Counted from the first letter of the stretch, positions 1-8,676 are shown. The stretch is 64,000 nucleotides of DNA from Actinomycetota bacterium (GCA_030446465.1 JAUJNI010000001.1:543859-607858); one strand, 5' to 3'. The notes: generated by a model not told the origin, from the sequence alone. Translations and numbers: made by a program.

Positions 1-323
1 ATTGCCGCATCTGCGCCGAAGCTTGTCGTCGCTGCGAGCAGGCTTGTCAAGAGCTGCTTTCGGCGATGAAGTAGCCGTGCGCTTGATCGAACTCCGCGCG
101 ACCGCTGGAGCCGGGTTGGTAGGCGGATGGCGATACCACCCGCGCCGCGGTGATGAGTTGAAGGAACAGGTTTGAGCAGAGCGGTCCGGGACTGAGCGGT
201 TGATCCGGGTCGGGTGCGGGGGATCTTGGGGTGCCGCACGCACCGGCCGGATCAACAGGCATCGGGTTCTCATGAGTGAACGACATTCGGCCCCGATGCG
301 CCTCTCGCGGTATACCTGGGGCC
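1..323. other. No gene recognised at left edge
   Basis: I see no convincing gene here. Open frames on both strands lack a ribosome site and look like shadows of GC-rich DNA. The last part should hold the promoter and leader of the antiporter gene that starts near 324. Confidence 0.4.
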
Positions 324-1583
324 GTGAACGTCGACATCGTGCTCGTTGTCGTTGGCGGGATGTTGTTCGTCCTGGGCATTCTGTCTTCCATTCTGAAGAG
401 GCTATTTCTGACTACGGTTCTGGCGGCCCTCGTTCTGGGTGTGGTCCTGGGTCCCGAGATGCTAGGCCTCTTAGATCCGACGGCTACGTTGACTTCGGAG
501 CGAAGAGTGCTAGAGGAGCTCGCGCGGATCACGCTTGCCGTCACGCTGATGTCCGCAGGTTTGCAGGTCAGCAAGCAGAACCTGCTCGAGCAATGGCGAC
601 GGGTTGTGTCGCTGCTCACGATCGGGATGTTGGGGATGTGGCTCATCACGGCCGCGGGAGCGTATCTATTGCTCGGGGCTCCTCTGTGGATGGCGATGTT
701 GCTCGGAGCGGTCCTGACGCCCACGGATCCTGTTGTCGCTTCGACCGTCGTTACGGGTCAGATGGCGCAGGAGAACCTTACCCCCACTGTACGAAGAACC
801 CTGCAGCTCGAGTCTGCGGCCAACGACGGGCTTGCGCTTCCGCTGGTCCTGATCGCGATCTCTTTCGCTCCTGGAGGAGGAAGCCTGAGCCATTTCGTGC
901 TGGAAGCGGCTAAGGAAGTGGTTATAGCCGTTGGCATCGGGGCGGTCCTCGGTTACCTGGCGGGGAAGATCTTGGAGCTCGCGCGACAGAGGTGGGACGT
1001 CGAGCACACGAGCGTCGTGACTTTGGGTCTTGCTCTTGCCTTGGCAGGGCTCGGATCTATCCATCTGGTCGGTGGGTCGGGAGTGCTGGGCGTTTTCGTC
1101 GCCGCTCTCGTGTTCTCGCTCGTCGTGGAGTCGCGCCTCAGGGACGAGCTCGAGGAGGTGGAAGAATCCCTCGTCAACGTGTTAATCCTTCCCGTCTTCA
1201 CGTTCTTCGGCGCGATGTTGCCCTGGGAGACGTGGGGCGGCTTGGGGATCGGGGGAGTCTTGTTCGCGCTGTGGGCTGTTTGCCTACGTCGACCGCTTCC
1301 GGCATGGGGCGCGTTGATTGCGGCACGCATCGATCGGTCTGAGAAGGTCTTCCTCTCTTGGTTCGGTCCGATGGGTGTCGCCGCCCTCTACTACGCGCTC
1401 TTTATCGAGTCGTACAACGTTCCTCGTCACGAGGAGTTGTTCGGAGCTGCCACCCTGGCGATTTGCCTATCAGTAGTTGTGCACTCGATGACGGCAACTC
1501 CGGGGACTCGTATGTTCGCCGGACGATCACCCTGGGAAACGCTCCTCCACCCACTGAGCAGCCACATCGAGAGTTCGAAGTAA
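324..1583 (+). CDS. CPA1-family sodium/proton antiporter
   Basis: This is an inner-membrane cation/proton exchanger of the NhaP/CPA1 type, which would export Na+ or K+ in exchange for H+ and help control cytoplasmic pH. The protein is almost wholly hydrophobic, with about 11-12 predicted membrane helices. The family motifs are visible: LTPTDPVVAS near residue 140 and LESAANDGLALPLV near residue 165, where the paired acidic residues bind the ion. The open frame runs back to an ATG at 276, but the first 16 residues are polar and unlike the family; the GTG at 324, giving VNVDIVLVVVGG, starts directly at the first helix and is preferred. It has no obvious partner. It lies just outside the tRNA-Lys fragment at 1643, so it probably belongs to the chromosome flank rather than the island. 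Confidence 0.85.
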   Translation: MNVDIVLVVVGGMLFVLGILSSILKRLFLTTVLAALVLGVVLGPEMLGLLDPTATLTSERRVLEELARITLAVTLMSAGLQVSKQNLLEQWRRVVSLLTIGMLGMWLITAAGAYLLLGAPLWMAMLLGAVLTPTDPVVASTVVTGQMAQENLTPTVRRTLQLESAANDGLALPLVLIAISFAPGGGSLSHFVLEAAKEVVIAVGIGAVLGYLAGKILELARQRWDVEHTSVVTLGLALALAGLGSIHLVGGSGVLGVFVAALVFSLVVESRLRDELEEVEESLVNVLILPVFTFFGAMLPWETWGGLGIGGVLFALWAVCLRRPLPAWGALIAARIDRSEKVFLSWFGPMGVAALYYALFIESYNVPRHEELFGAATLAICLSVVVHSMTATPGTRMFAGRSPWETLLHPLSSHIESSK

Positions 1584-1642
1584 GGGACGGGTTCGCCGTT
1601 GCTGCTAACAGGCTGTCGGTCGCGCAAAGGTGCGGGCCAGAG

Positions 1643-1686
1643 AGTGGGTCGCCAGCGAATCGAACCTTGAACCTACGGATTAAGAG
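1643..1686 (-). repeat. tRNA-Lys 3'-half fragment (att-like site, distal)
   Basis: About 44 bp match the 3' half of the tRNA-Lys at 41879-41954, from the anticodon loop to beyond the acceptor stem, with about two mismatches. The match stops right at the anticodon. There is no 5' half, so this is not a working tRNA. It is best read as an attachment-site remnant marking the left limit of the island. Confidence 0.75.
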
Positions 1687-1825
1687 CTCATTTCGTCTTT
1701 TGCTCTGACCTGCGGGCTTGGGCGGAAACCCCCGCTGCCTGCTTTTTTAGTCGTTGTCGTTCATGGGCGTTCATGGGTCTTCATTGTTGCCTTGCGGCCC
1801 AGTTGCGGCCTAAACGTACGGAATC

Positions 1826-2107
1826 ATGTACGTTCGGGGCGTGGCCAAGATAGTGCCTTTCACGGAGGCGCGCGCCAATCTGACGGAGCTCCTCGACGCG
1901 GTTGAGGATAAGCATGAGCATGTCCTCATCACTCGCAACGGGCGCCCATCTGCAGTCATGCTCTCTGCCGACGAATACGAGTCGCTCGAGGAGACTCTGA
2001 ACGTCCTCCAGGACAAGGACCTAATGGAAGCCCTCGGGAAGAGCGAGGGCGACGTGAGGGCCGGCCGGCTCGTCTCCCTCGGGGATGTCCGCAGCCGCCG
2101 TCGCTGA
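1826..2107 (+). CDS. Phd/YefM-family antitoxin
   Basis: This small protein (93 residues) resembles Phd/YefM antitoxins, which bind DNA with the N-terminal half and neutralise a RelE/ParE toxin with the C-terminal half. The pattern IVPFTEARANLTELLDAVE followed by VLITRNGRPSAVMLSADEYE is the usual Phd/YefM signature: a helix, a short strand with a basic N-G-R/K turn, then the 'AVLVS..DY/EY' strand. A GTG at 1841 (VAKIVPFTEAR) is an alternative start closer to the family length. The stop overlaps the ATG of the next gene (TGATG), the usual coupling in toxin/antitoxin operons. The pair should autoregulate its own promoter just upstream. It is the first gene inside the island and may have stabilised it. 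Confidence 0.85.
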   Translation: MYVRGVAKIVPFTEARANLTELLDAVEDKHEHVLITRNGRPSAVMLSADEYESLEETLNVLQDKDLMEALGKSEGDVRAGRLVSLGDVRSRRR

Positions 2108-2366
2108 TGCCCGGGGGCCAGTTGACCCGCCAAGCGGCATCCACTTTGAGTCTCTTCGTCGGCACCTTCAGGACCCGGTGCTGAACGCGCTCACAGATCT
2201 TGAGATCGATCCCGACGCGGCTGACACACCACTGCTCGGTCGACTCAAGGGACTGCGCGCTGAGCGCGTCGGCAGTTACCGAATCATTTACTCGATTGAG
2301 AAAAGCCGCCGTCCACCGACGGTGATGGTCCGAGCGATAAAACACCGCGCCCAGGCGTATAAGTAA
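2107..2366 (+). pseudogene. RelE/ParE-type toxin, apparently frameshifted near its start
   Basis: Partner of the preceding antitoxin. The C-terminal part reads LKGLRAERVGSYRIIYSIEK, the core of RelE/ParE mRNA interferases or gyrase toxins, and ends RAIKHRAQAYK, where the His/Arg tail normally sits. The expected start is the ATG at 2107 that overlaps the antitoxin stop and gives MPGGQLTRQAAS, matching the usual first strand of these toxins. That frame runs out after about 12 residues, while the rest (HFESLRRHLQDPVLNALTDL) is in another frame that opens upstream at 2085. A one-base shift near 2140 would restore a normal 85-residue toxin. Either the toxin is dead or the base call is wrong. If the frame from 2085 is used, the protein would have an atypical N-terminus. 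Confidence 0.65.
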
Positions 2367-2478
2367 GTGCCGTGTTCTTGCGTGCTTAATCACTCTTGAG
2401 TAACCGCCTCGCCCCCCAGCCGGCAGACTCGGGGGCGAGCTTCAGCCGCGCTCGGACGCGGGTGCTTCGTGTATACCG

Positions 2479-3038
2479 ATGTCGATGCAGCTCGATGGAA
2501 CCCTGCTCGCCCAAACATTCGTGACCGTATTGGCCATCATGGATCCACTCGGGAACGTGCCGGTGTTCCTGTCCCTCACGCGAGACCTCGACGGGCTCGG
2601 AAGCGGAAAGCTGCGTTACAAGCAGTGTTCGTTGCTGCAGGTGTCATCGCCATCTTCGCCGCGTTCGGTCAGAGCATCATCGAGTTGTTGGGGATCTCCA
2701 TCCAAGCCCTTCAGGTCGCTGGCGGGCTGCTGCTGGTCCTCGTTGCGCTCGGCTCTTGCGGCCGGAGGGCCGAGGTCGCTCGGACTGGCGCACGTGGGAA
2801 CGTCGCCCTCGTTCCGCTCGGGACCCCTTTGCTCGCGGGCCCGGGAACGATCGCCACCGCGATGCTGTACATGCGCCGTGCGAGTTCCGCCGGTGACGTC
2901 GCGTCGGTCGTGATCGCTCCTGATGGGAGCGCTGCTGGTCGTATCGATTGCGATGCGAGCCGGGCGTCGTGGCAGGACGGGAGCGGGCGCGTCAGCACGA
3001 AGGAGGAAAGTTCGGAGGCTGAGGTCGCGGAAAGGTGA
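2479..3038 (+). pseudogene. MarC-family membrane protein, broken by frameshifts
   Basis: Pieces in different frames add up to the first two thirds of a MarC (UPF0056) inner-membrane protein. The first piece, from the ATG at 2479, reads VTVLAIMDPLGNVPVFLSLT, the hallmark first helix. A second frame continues from about 2600 with QAVFVAAGVIAIFAAFGQ and LLGISIQALQVAGGLLLVLV. Further on, VALVPLGTPLLAGPGTIATA is the conserved central loop. The end is not recognisable after about 2950. MarC proteins are predicted multi-pass membrane proteins of unclear transport role. At least two indels are needed to join the pieces, so this copy is inactive unless the sequence has errors. Confidence 0.7.
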
Positions 3039-3185
3039 CATCACCGAAGATCGGCGACTGGCGTGGAAGAACCCTTCCGCTCAAACAGCAAACGGTTGTC
3101 GTGCAGGCCCGGCGCGAGTTCCGCTTCGGAGTTGTCCGTCTTTGCGCTGCTTCCAACGGGGATTAATCGGGTAATCTGCAGTCCT

Positions 3186-3476
3186 ATGTCGCTTGACTAC
3201 TTGAAGGATGCTGTAGCCACGGGAGATAGCGACGCGTTGATCCGTTACGTGCGCCTACACGTGGGTGATGGCGATGATCAGCAGGGACGTAACGAGATAG
3301 ACAAGGCATGGGTGCAGGCGCTCAAGGTGTTACTGGATGTGCCTGTGACCGACCGCCAGTTCATCGTAGATACATTGGCGAACAAAGACGAAGCGACGCT
3401 CGCGCACCTGTTCTTCTCGCTGCACTTCCACCTCGTGAAGCAGTCTGGAGATTGGATACATGACGGCACCCTCTGA
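3186..3476 (+). CDS. Small alpha-helical protein upstream of selenoprotein
   Basis: I do not recognise this 96-residue protein. It is soluble, mostly helical and acidic, with no signal peptide, membrane helix or metal motif. The start is the ATG at 3186 (MSLDYLKDAVATGD). Its last 17 bases overlap the start of the GrdB-like selenoprotein gene at 3460, so the two are almost certainly co-translated. Such tight coupling suggests a partner or chaperone for the selenoprotein. It is the first gene of a probable three-gene operon with the selenoprotein and the nitrilase. Confidence 0.6.
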   Translation: MSLDYLKDAVATGDSDALIRYVRLHVGDGDDQQGRNEIDKAWVQALKVLLDVPVTDRQFIVDTLANKDEATLAHLFFSLHFHLVKQSGDWIHDGTL

Positions 3477-4278
3477 AACTCAGCGCCAGTTGCGCCCCGG
3501 GCTGTGGCAAACGGTGAACGAGCGGTATCCCGGTGCCATGATCTCGAAGAGCGACGTGGTTCCGCTCGCACGGCTCGACAAGCCTCTCGAAGCGGCGCGC
3601 CTCACATTCATCAGCTCGGCGGGCGTGCAGCCGAAAGGGACGCTGCCGTTCGATGTGGTTCACCCCGTGGGCGACTACACGTTCCGCCGCGTCCCGTCAG
3701 ATGCCTCACCGTCCGACCTCGAGATCCATCAGCTGAAGTACCCGACCGACGGAGCGAGCCGCGACCTGAACGTGATTTTCCCGATAGAACGGCTCCAGGC
3801 GCTCGCTGCGGAGAGGGTCATCGGTAGCCTCACCCGGAACTTTTTCTCGTTCATCGGCTACAACATGGATCCGGAGCGGCTGGAGGCGACCCTCGCGGAG
3901 GACATCGCCGACGCCACAGTCGCAGACCATGCCGACATCGCACTGCTGGCGCCTGCCTGACCTATATGACACCAGTCTGTCGCGCTCGTGCAGCGCGCTG
4001 TAGAGCAACGGGGTATCGCCACCGTGTCCATAAGCGTCGCCCGTGACGTAACGGAGCACTGCAAGCCGCCCCGCGCCGTCTTCGTGCCGTTCCGGATGGG
4101 ACACCATTTCGGCGTTCCATTCCACGCCGACCTACAGCGGCGCATCATCGTCGAAGCTCTTGCGCGGATCGAGGACGTCGAGACCAGCGGCGACATCCAA
4201 GACCTTCCGATCACGTGGGCGCAGGCGCGCAGAGAGGGTCGAGTCATCGAGCAGGAGATCGGCCGGACCTCCGCATGA
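3460..4278 (+). CDS. GrdB/PrdB-like selenoprotein with UPIU motif (two in-frame TGA)
   Basis: One frame runs from the ATG at 3460 to the TGA at 4276 if two TGA codons (3958-3960 and 3967-3969) are read as selenocysteine. The product is 272 residues with Sec167 and Sec170 in LLAPA-U-P-I-U-HQSVAL. This belongs to the glycine/sarcosine/betaine or D-proline reductase 'selenoprotein B' superfamily, where Cys homologues carry CPxCHQ at this point. The part before the TGA matches the family (repeat of 'FPIERL..LAAERVIGSLTRNFFSF') and the part after it (GIATVSISVARDVTE, PPRAVFVPFRMGHHFG) is the expected C-terminal half, so the TGA is not a natural end. A hairpin at 3981-3997 fits a bacterial SECIS. 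The paired Sec residues suggest a diselenide/thiol redox centre; substrate unknown. Two nonsense mutations exactly at the two redox Cys would be the alternative. Confidence 0.8.
3981..3997 (+). promoter_or_regulatory. SECIS-like hairpin of the UPIU selenoprotein
   Basis: Perfect 6-bp stem CGCGCT/AGCGCG closing a five-base loop CGTGC. The loop begins 17 nt after the second TGA (3967-3969) and 26 nt after the first (3958-3960), within the range used by bacterial SelB, so one hairpin could serve both codons. The loop carries the G-U that SelB reads in known elements. Confidence 0.7.
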
Positions 4279-4297
4279 GTGAACGGAGCTATCGATA

Positions 4298-5236
4298 ATG
4301 AGGATCGCAGCGGCGCAAGCTCACTCGGTATGGCTAGACCCCGCCGCGACTTCGAAGAAGGTCTTGTCGTTCTTGCAGGACGCGGCCGCCGAAGGGGTAG
4401 AGCTCCTGGCTTTCCCTGAGACCTTCTTGTCCGGATACCCGTTCTGGGTCGAGAAGACCGACGGGGCTCGTTTCAACGATGACCGCCAGAAGGCCGCCTA
4501 CGCCTATTACCTTGACGCAGCGGTCGAGATGGACGGGCCGGAGATCGGTGACATCACCGAAGCTGTAGCCGATCTCGGTGTCTTCACCTATCTCGGGATC
4601 ACCGAGCGAGGTAGCGGAGCAGCGCACGGGACCGTGTTCTGCACCCTCGTCGCCATAGATCCCAGGCACGGGATCCTTTCACGCCACCGAAAGCTGGTTC
4701 CGACCTACGAAGAAAGGCTGGTGTGGGGGCATGGTGATGGCTACGGACTCCGGGTCCACGACCTCCCAGGCGGAAAGGTCGGCGGGCTGAACTGCTGGGA
4801 GAACTGGATGCCACAGGCTCGTCACGCGCTCTACGCGGGCGGCGAGGACGTACACGTGAGCGTGTGGCCGGGCGCTACACGACTAACCCGTGACATCGCC
4901 AGATTCATCGCGCTGGAGGGCCGTGTTTATTCGCTTGCTGCGTGCGGCGTGCTGGCGCTCGAGGACGTCCCTACCGACTTCCCCCTTCGGGACCTACTGG
5001 AGGACCAAGACAACAACCTCTACTACAACGGCGGTTCGGCCATCGCGGCTCCGGACGGGACCTGGGTTGTGGAGCCGGTCGAGAACGAAGAACGGCTGAT
5101 CGTCGCCGATATCGATCTGGCTCTGGTTCGACGGGAGCGACAGAGCTTCGACCCCACCGGCCACTACAGTCGGCCGGACGTATTCGACGTTCGCGTCGAC
5201 CGTCGCCGCAGAGACGCGGCTGTCTTCACCGACTGA
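4298..5236 (+). CDS. Nitrilase / carbon-nitrogen hydrolase
   Basis: This 312-residue protein is a nitrilase-superfamily enzyme that would hydrolyse a C-N bond, most likely turning a nitrile into an acid plus ammonia. The catalytic triad is visible: Glu41 in AFPETFLSGYP, Lys132 in HRKLVPT and Cys166 in GGLNCWENWMP. The sequence YP after FLSG and the CWEN motif favour the true nitrilase/cyanide-hydratase branch over amidase branches, and the length is usual for it. It starts 20 bp after the selenoprotein gene on the same strand and is probably in the same operon. That pairing suggests a common small nitrogen-containing substrate or a detoxification role, but the sequence does not identify the substrate. 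Confidence 0.88.
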   Translation: MRIAAAQAHSVWLDPAATSKKVLSFLQDAAAEGVELLAFPETFLSGYPFWVEKTDGARFNDDRQKAAYAYYLDAAVEMDGPEIGDITEAVADLGVFTYLGITERGSGAAHGTVFCTLVAIDPRHGILSRHRKLVPTYEERLVWGHGDGYGLRVHDLPGGKVGGLNCWENWMPQARHALYAGGEDVHVSVWPGATRLTRDIARFIALEGRVYSLAACGVLALEDVPTDFPLRDLLEDQDNNLYYNGGSAIAAPDGTWVVEPVENEERLIVADIDLALVRRERQSFDPTGHYSRPDVFDVRVDRRRRDAAVFTD

Positions 5237-5343
5237 TAGCCGCCGTCTCTTATCGCGCTCATGACGCCCAAGCGCGCTATGGCAACTTTTGAGGCCAAAT
5301 GTCTGAGATTGGCACCACAACCGTGGGAACCGTAGCCAGAAAA

Positions 5344-5384
5344 GGGTCGCCGGGGAAACGAACCCTGAACCTACGGATTAAGAG
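5344..5384 (-). repeat. tRNA-Lys 3'-half fragment (att-like site, internal)
   Basis: About 41 bp match the 3' half of tRNA-Lys(CTT) at 41879, again ending at the anticodon loop, with a few mismatches in the T arm. Same orientation as the functional tRNA. It divides the island into a 3.7-kb left unit and a 36.5-kb right unit and is read as an internal attachment site. Confidence 0.75.
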
Positions 5385-5502
5385 CTGGGATGTTGTCAAC
5401 GCTTGTCAAGTTCTTGCGAGACCGTGCATGCTCCCAGGTCGGCGCCATGGTTGTAGTTCGCAAGACTTGCCCTCGTTTTTCATCGCTTTGCGTCGCTCGC
5501 GT

Positions 5503-5608
5503 GTCAAAATCGTGTCGCCGTCAGCAAGGCGTCGGCCGTCCCCGGGGCCGCCGGTTGAAGGAGGCGACTTCGGGGGCCGAGACCGTTGTGGGTCACGGGT
5601 CTCTTTGG
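5503..5608 (+). repeat. 106-bp segment, inverted copy at 39320-39427
   Basis: This stretch is the reverse complement of 39320-39427 with a handful of mismatches and indels, mostly at the outer end. It lies directly against the left edge of the 1.87-kb direct repeat in both places, but in opposite orientation. No gene is seen in it; it contains GGCGACTTCGG and GTGGGTCACGGG blocks. Its origin is unknown. Confidence 0.8.
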
Positions 5609-5774
5609 TGTCTTTCTTCTGCAGGATGGGTACGGCAGGATTCGCGATGGCGGTGAGCTCGCTGTCGGTCGTGCTGGACGCCAATGAGATGCGTAAATTT
5701 CCGCCCCGCGCGCTTAGTCGATGGAGGAAGACCCCTTCCCGCTACTTTTTAGTGTCCGTTACAGTGAAGTGGAT

Positions 5775-6038
5775 ATGAAGACGCTGCTGGTTCTAGGGCT
5801 TGTGTTGCTTCTGCTCGTGGTGGGGCTTCCCATCGCCATGGGCATGGGCGACATGGGACCGTGCCCTTCCTGTTCAGCGCCGGATGCCTCCGTCGCTGTG
5901 GCGATGTGCCTCGCGATCCTCGCGATCGGCGGGCTCTTCATGACGCCGGCGTTCTCGGGCCGAATCTCGCAGTGCAGCAAGCGCACCCCTCGTTTCCTCG
6001 CCGTCTCTGGCCTCGATAGACCTCCGCAGCACGCGTAG
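5775..6038 (+). CDS. Small membrane protein with CPSC motif (repeat copy 1)
   Basis: Starts at the ATG at 5775 (MKTLLVLGLVLLLLVVG). The protein has two hydrophobic segments, residues 2-22 and about 43-62, around a loop with GPCPSCSAP. The Cys pair could bind a soft metal or form a disulfide outside the membrane, but I do not recognise the family. In this copy an extra C in a run changes the last 20 or so residues compared with copy 2 (39590-39856), so at least one C-terminus is wrong. It leads a small operon with the 69-residue membrane protein and the BNR protein. In other actinobacteria such sets often lie near copper-handling genes; this is only a weak hint. Confidence 0.55.
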   Translation: MKTLLVLGLVLLLLVVGLPIAMGMGDMGPCPSCSAPDASVAVAMCLAILAIGGLFMTPAFSGRISQCSKRTPRFLAVSGLDRPPQHA

Positions 6039-6101
6039 CTGATCTTTGCGCGCCATGCGCGCGCTCTGTCCTCACTGCGTTCTCGATAGGAGGTCTTTCA
6101 A

Positions 6102-6311
6102 TTGGAATGGTTATTGGTCTATGTGCCGGCGATCGCCTGTGCGGCGATGATGCTGGTGATCTGTCTCCCCATGATGCGCAAGATGTCGGGTGGTCACGCA
6201 CAAGAAGGAGGGGCATCGAGCGACGAGGTCGCCGAGCTCCGCTACGAGGTGGCGCGCCTTCGCGCTGAGCGGGCACTGGCGTCCCAGCCCGACGAGGTGA
6301 CCCATGGCTAA
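6102..6311 (+). CDS. 69-residue membrane-anchored protein (repeat copy 1)
   Basis: Starts with TTG at 6102, set well after an AGGAGG box, and overlaps the ATG of the BNR-protein gene by 8 bases, so the two are translationally coupled. The N-terminal 25 residues form one membrane helix (LLVYVPAIACAAMMLVICLP) followed by a short charged helix (ELRYEVARLRAERAL) that may form a coiled coil. The layout resembles small SHOCT-like or cytochrome-oxidase-accessory proteins, but I cannot assign a function. It is identical in copy 2 at 39916-40125. Confidence 0.55.
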   Translation: MEWLLVYVPAIACAAMMLVICLPMMRKMSGGHAQEGGASSDEVAELRYEVARLRAERALASQPDEVTHG

Positions 6312-7259
6312 GACCTCAACCCGCACCCGGCCGACGCCGTCCAGCAAGAAGGCCGGATCGCACCAGAAGAGCAGGCGACCTACGCCCAAGCCGTGGTACC
6401 AGCGGGTCGGTTCGACGACGTGGATAGCCGTCGTCTTGGTTGCCGGGATCGCTCTCTTCGCCCTGCTCAGCAGAGGAAACGAGACACCGGAAGGGCGGTC
6501 CGCGGTGCCGGTGGTGGGAGCGGACCTCCACTCTCTCGTCGTCGACCCCAAGAATCCCTCGCGTCTTTTCATCGGGAGTCATCAGGGCGTCTCGGCGTCG
6601 ACCGACGGTGGTGAGACGTGGCAGGTGCTCGAGAGCCTCAACGGCGCGGATGCGATGGGTTGGGCTTTTACCGAGGAAGCGATCCTCGTTGGCGGCCACC
6701 CTGGTCTCTACGTCTCAACGGACGGCGGCACCAGCTTCGAGCAGCGTAAGAAAGGCCTTCCCAACACCGAGACGTCCACGCGTTGGGGGCCGGCGACGGA
6801 GTGATCTACGCCGCATCACCTGGTGCAGGGTTCATAGCATCGACCGACGGGGGCGAGACATGGACAGTTCGCAACGACCGGGTCGGACAAGGGTTCATGG
6901 GCAAGATCCTGGTCGACCCCGAAGACCCGGACCACGTCATAGCGCCGGACATGCGGGCCGGTGCGGCGGAAAGCACCGACGGCGGTAAGAGCTGGGGCGC
7001 GCTTGGCGGCGTCCAGGGGGCGATGTGGGTCTCGTGGGACCCGTCCGACACCGGCGACATCATCGTGACGGCGACGGGGTCTGCCGTTCGTTCCACCGAC
7101 GGCGGCAAGACGTGGGACCCAATCGAGATCCCCGATGGCGCCTCGATCGTTGAGTTCTCCCCGGACGACCCGAAGACGCTCTACGCCGCGGTCCACGAAG
7201 ACCCGGAGGCGCGGGTCTGGGTCAGCACCAATGACGGCCAAACGTGGGAGGAGCTGTGA
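6304..7259 (+). pseudogene. BNR-repeat (sortilin/exo-glycosidase-like) protein, frameshifted (copy 1)
   Basis: The gene encodes a basic N-terminus, one membrane helix (about residues 39-58) and a beta-propeller made of Asp-box repeats: SASTDGGETW, VSTDGGTSF, ASTDGGETW, STDGGKSW, RSTDGGKTW and VSTNDGQTW. This is the 'F510_1955-like glycosylhydrolase' or sortilin-like type, probably an anchored extracellular propeller. In this copy two extra bases near 6772 shift the frame after KKGLPNT; the rest reads on from about 6783. Copy 2 is intact here but broken elsewhere, so combining the copies gives one uninterrupted protein of about 318 residues. The function is unknown; catalytic residues of true sialidases are not seen. 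Confidence 0.7.
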
Positions 7260-7484
7260 GTTTCAATGCAGACCGGCGAGGCAGTTCCAGGGGGCGGTGG
7301 CAGACGCTTGCAGGATGGATCCTTGCGGCGATCGGTGTCGCCGTCTTTCTCGGCGGCAACCTCGGCGCACGTATCGGCTTCACCTTTCTCCCGTTCGACC
7401 CCCATCACGCCTACGCGCAACTCGGGGTGCGGCCGTCGCGATCTTCGGCGTCATGTGGGCTTACCCGGTCAGGCTCGACCGAGG
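7256..7484 (+). pseudogene. Two-helix membrane protein, frameshifted (copy 1)
   Basis: The GTG at 7256 overlaps the stop of the BNR gene (GTGA). The frame gives a basic start, then LAGWILAAIGVAVFLGGNLGA as a membrane helix and FTFLPFDPHHAYAQLG. The second helix (AAVAIFGVMWAYPVRLDR) is in another frame, so a shift at the run of G near 7430 is needed in both repeat copies. The end is lost where the repeat stops and a sialidase-like fragment begins. No function can be given. Confidence 0.45.
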
Positions 7485-8089
7485 CGATCAGTCGCGACGA
7501 GGGTGGGACATGGACGCGTGTGCAGGTCGCGAATCTGGGGGCGCCGCATCACGAAGCCGGGGTGGCGGCGGATAAGCAAGGCAATATCTACTACCTGTGG
7601 ATCGTGAAGGACCGTCTTTCCTACCTCGTCGTGTCCACCGATCGCGGAAAGACCTGCAGCGAACCGCAGATGGTCGCCGCTCCCGGTGTCAATGAAGCCT
7701 CTCTTCCGTCGATCGCTGTAGGTGACACGGGCGGGGTAGCCATCAGCTACATGGGCACCACAGAATCACCTGGGCCTACCTTTCGACGGCGACTACGACA
7801 AGGTCACGTGGAATGGCTACATGACGATCACTGCCAACGCGTTGGCAGCACGTCCAAGGTTCCTGTCGGCGAGCGTGAATGAGCCGTCAGACCCCCTCAT
7901 CAAGGCTCGTGTTACGCGAGATGTGGCGCAGCGTTTGATTTCCTCGACGTCGTCATAGCTGCGGACGGCACGCCGCTGGCGTCTTTCGTCGACGGGTGTT
8001 TCAAGAACGCATGTGATCACAGTGGGCGCTTCTTCGGGCTCGGGGAAGCCAGCGTAGGACGTCTTGTGGGAGGCCCCAGGCTTCGCTGA
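7485..8089 (+). pseudogene. Exo-sialidase-like BNR protein remnant
   Basis: Right after the repeat edge the frame reads AISRDEGGTWTRVQV, an Asp-box, then ENCE-free propeller segments such as YLWIVKDRLSYLVVSTDRGK and SLPSIAVGDTGGVAISYMG. A frame change near 7780 leads to DGDYDKVTWNGYMTITAN and SASVNEPSDPLIK, and another near 7915 to FDFLDVVIAADGTPLASFVD and HSGRFFGLGEASVGRLVGG, ending at 8089. Together this is the C-terminal two thirds of a secreted exo-alpha-sialidase-like propeller. The N-terminus was lost at the repeat junction, so this is a fusion-created fragment. Confidence 0.6.
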
Positions 8090-8676
8090 TCGGAACTGGA
8101 ACGAGGTTCTCAGGATCGATCGCACCAAACCGACGCCGCCGCAGCTCGTGCTGGCGAAGCTGACTCCGTCGGTTGACTCCAGATGGACGACTCTCATGTC
8201 CTCGTTCGTCAGGCCGGCGCGTCATTGTTACTTATGTAGTGCGCGAGACGGGACCAGAGGCATGACCCAGCAGCAGCGAGATAGCGCGGCATCACCTGGC
8301 GACTTTCCCTCGCCCTCGTGAGCAGGTTGTGATGAAGAATAGACAGGCCGAAGCAAGACTCGGCTGTTATGTGTCGACTGCCGCCTCTGGAGGACTCCCC
8401 GGCGTCACGCACGAAGCAGGCCGTGAGCGCGACCCGACGCGGCGCGACGCCCAGAACGATCCCGCGGTTCCAGGATCAAGTGGGCGGTGCCGTCACAGCC
8501 CCTCCCCATGAGGACCCTCAGGGGCCTGGCAGATCCGATGAAGCCCACTTGCGCGGGCGTCAAGATCCTCCTGGACGTCAGCGGCCCGCCAGCTCGTGGC
8601 CAAGGGGTGACTAGTGACGGGACTGGCGCTCGAGGCCACTGACATCCTCCGCGGCTCGTGGTGCACGCGGTCGCCG
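8090..8676. other. No gene recognised
   Basis: About 590 bp without a convincing coding region. Short frames on both strands lack ribosome sites and family features. It separates the sialidase remnant from the end of the MocR-type regulator gene and may be decayed DNA. Confidence 0.4.

Larger units (their letters stand above)
5612..7484 (+). repeat. 1.87-kb direct repeat, copy 1 (copy 2 at 39431-41293)
   Basis: The two copies are nearly identical over their whole length and lie about 34 kb apart in the same orientation. Differences are mostly one- or two-base indels in short runs. They hold the same four genes: a CPSC-motif membrane protein, a 69-residue membrane protein, a BNR-repeat protein and a two-helix membrane protein. 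Identity ends sharply after GACCGAGG; copy 1 then joins a sialidase-like fragment, copy 2 joins a SHOCT gene. Confidence 0.9.

Noticed and set aside
953-1330. Long antisense frames inside the antiporter and other GC-rich genes
   Set aside because: They are Arg/Pro/Ser-rich shadows of real genes without ribosome sites or family features.
1643-1686. Complete tRNA gene at the left fragment
   Set aside because: Only the 3' half from the anticodon loop is present; there is no D arm or 5' acceptor strand.
1706-1755. Terminator-like GC stretch followed by six T
   Set aside because: The possible stem is short and imperfect, so I did not list it as a feature.
3988-4278. Separate 96-residue gene starting after the TGA codons at 3958 and 3967
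   Set aside because: It is in the same frame as the gene at 3460, has no ribosome site, and its sequence is the expected C-terminal half of the GrdB-like protein.
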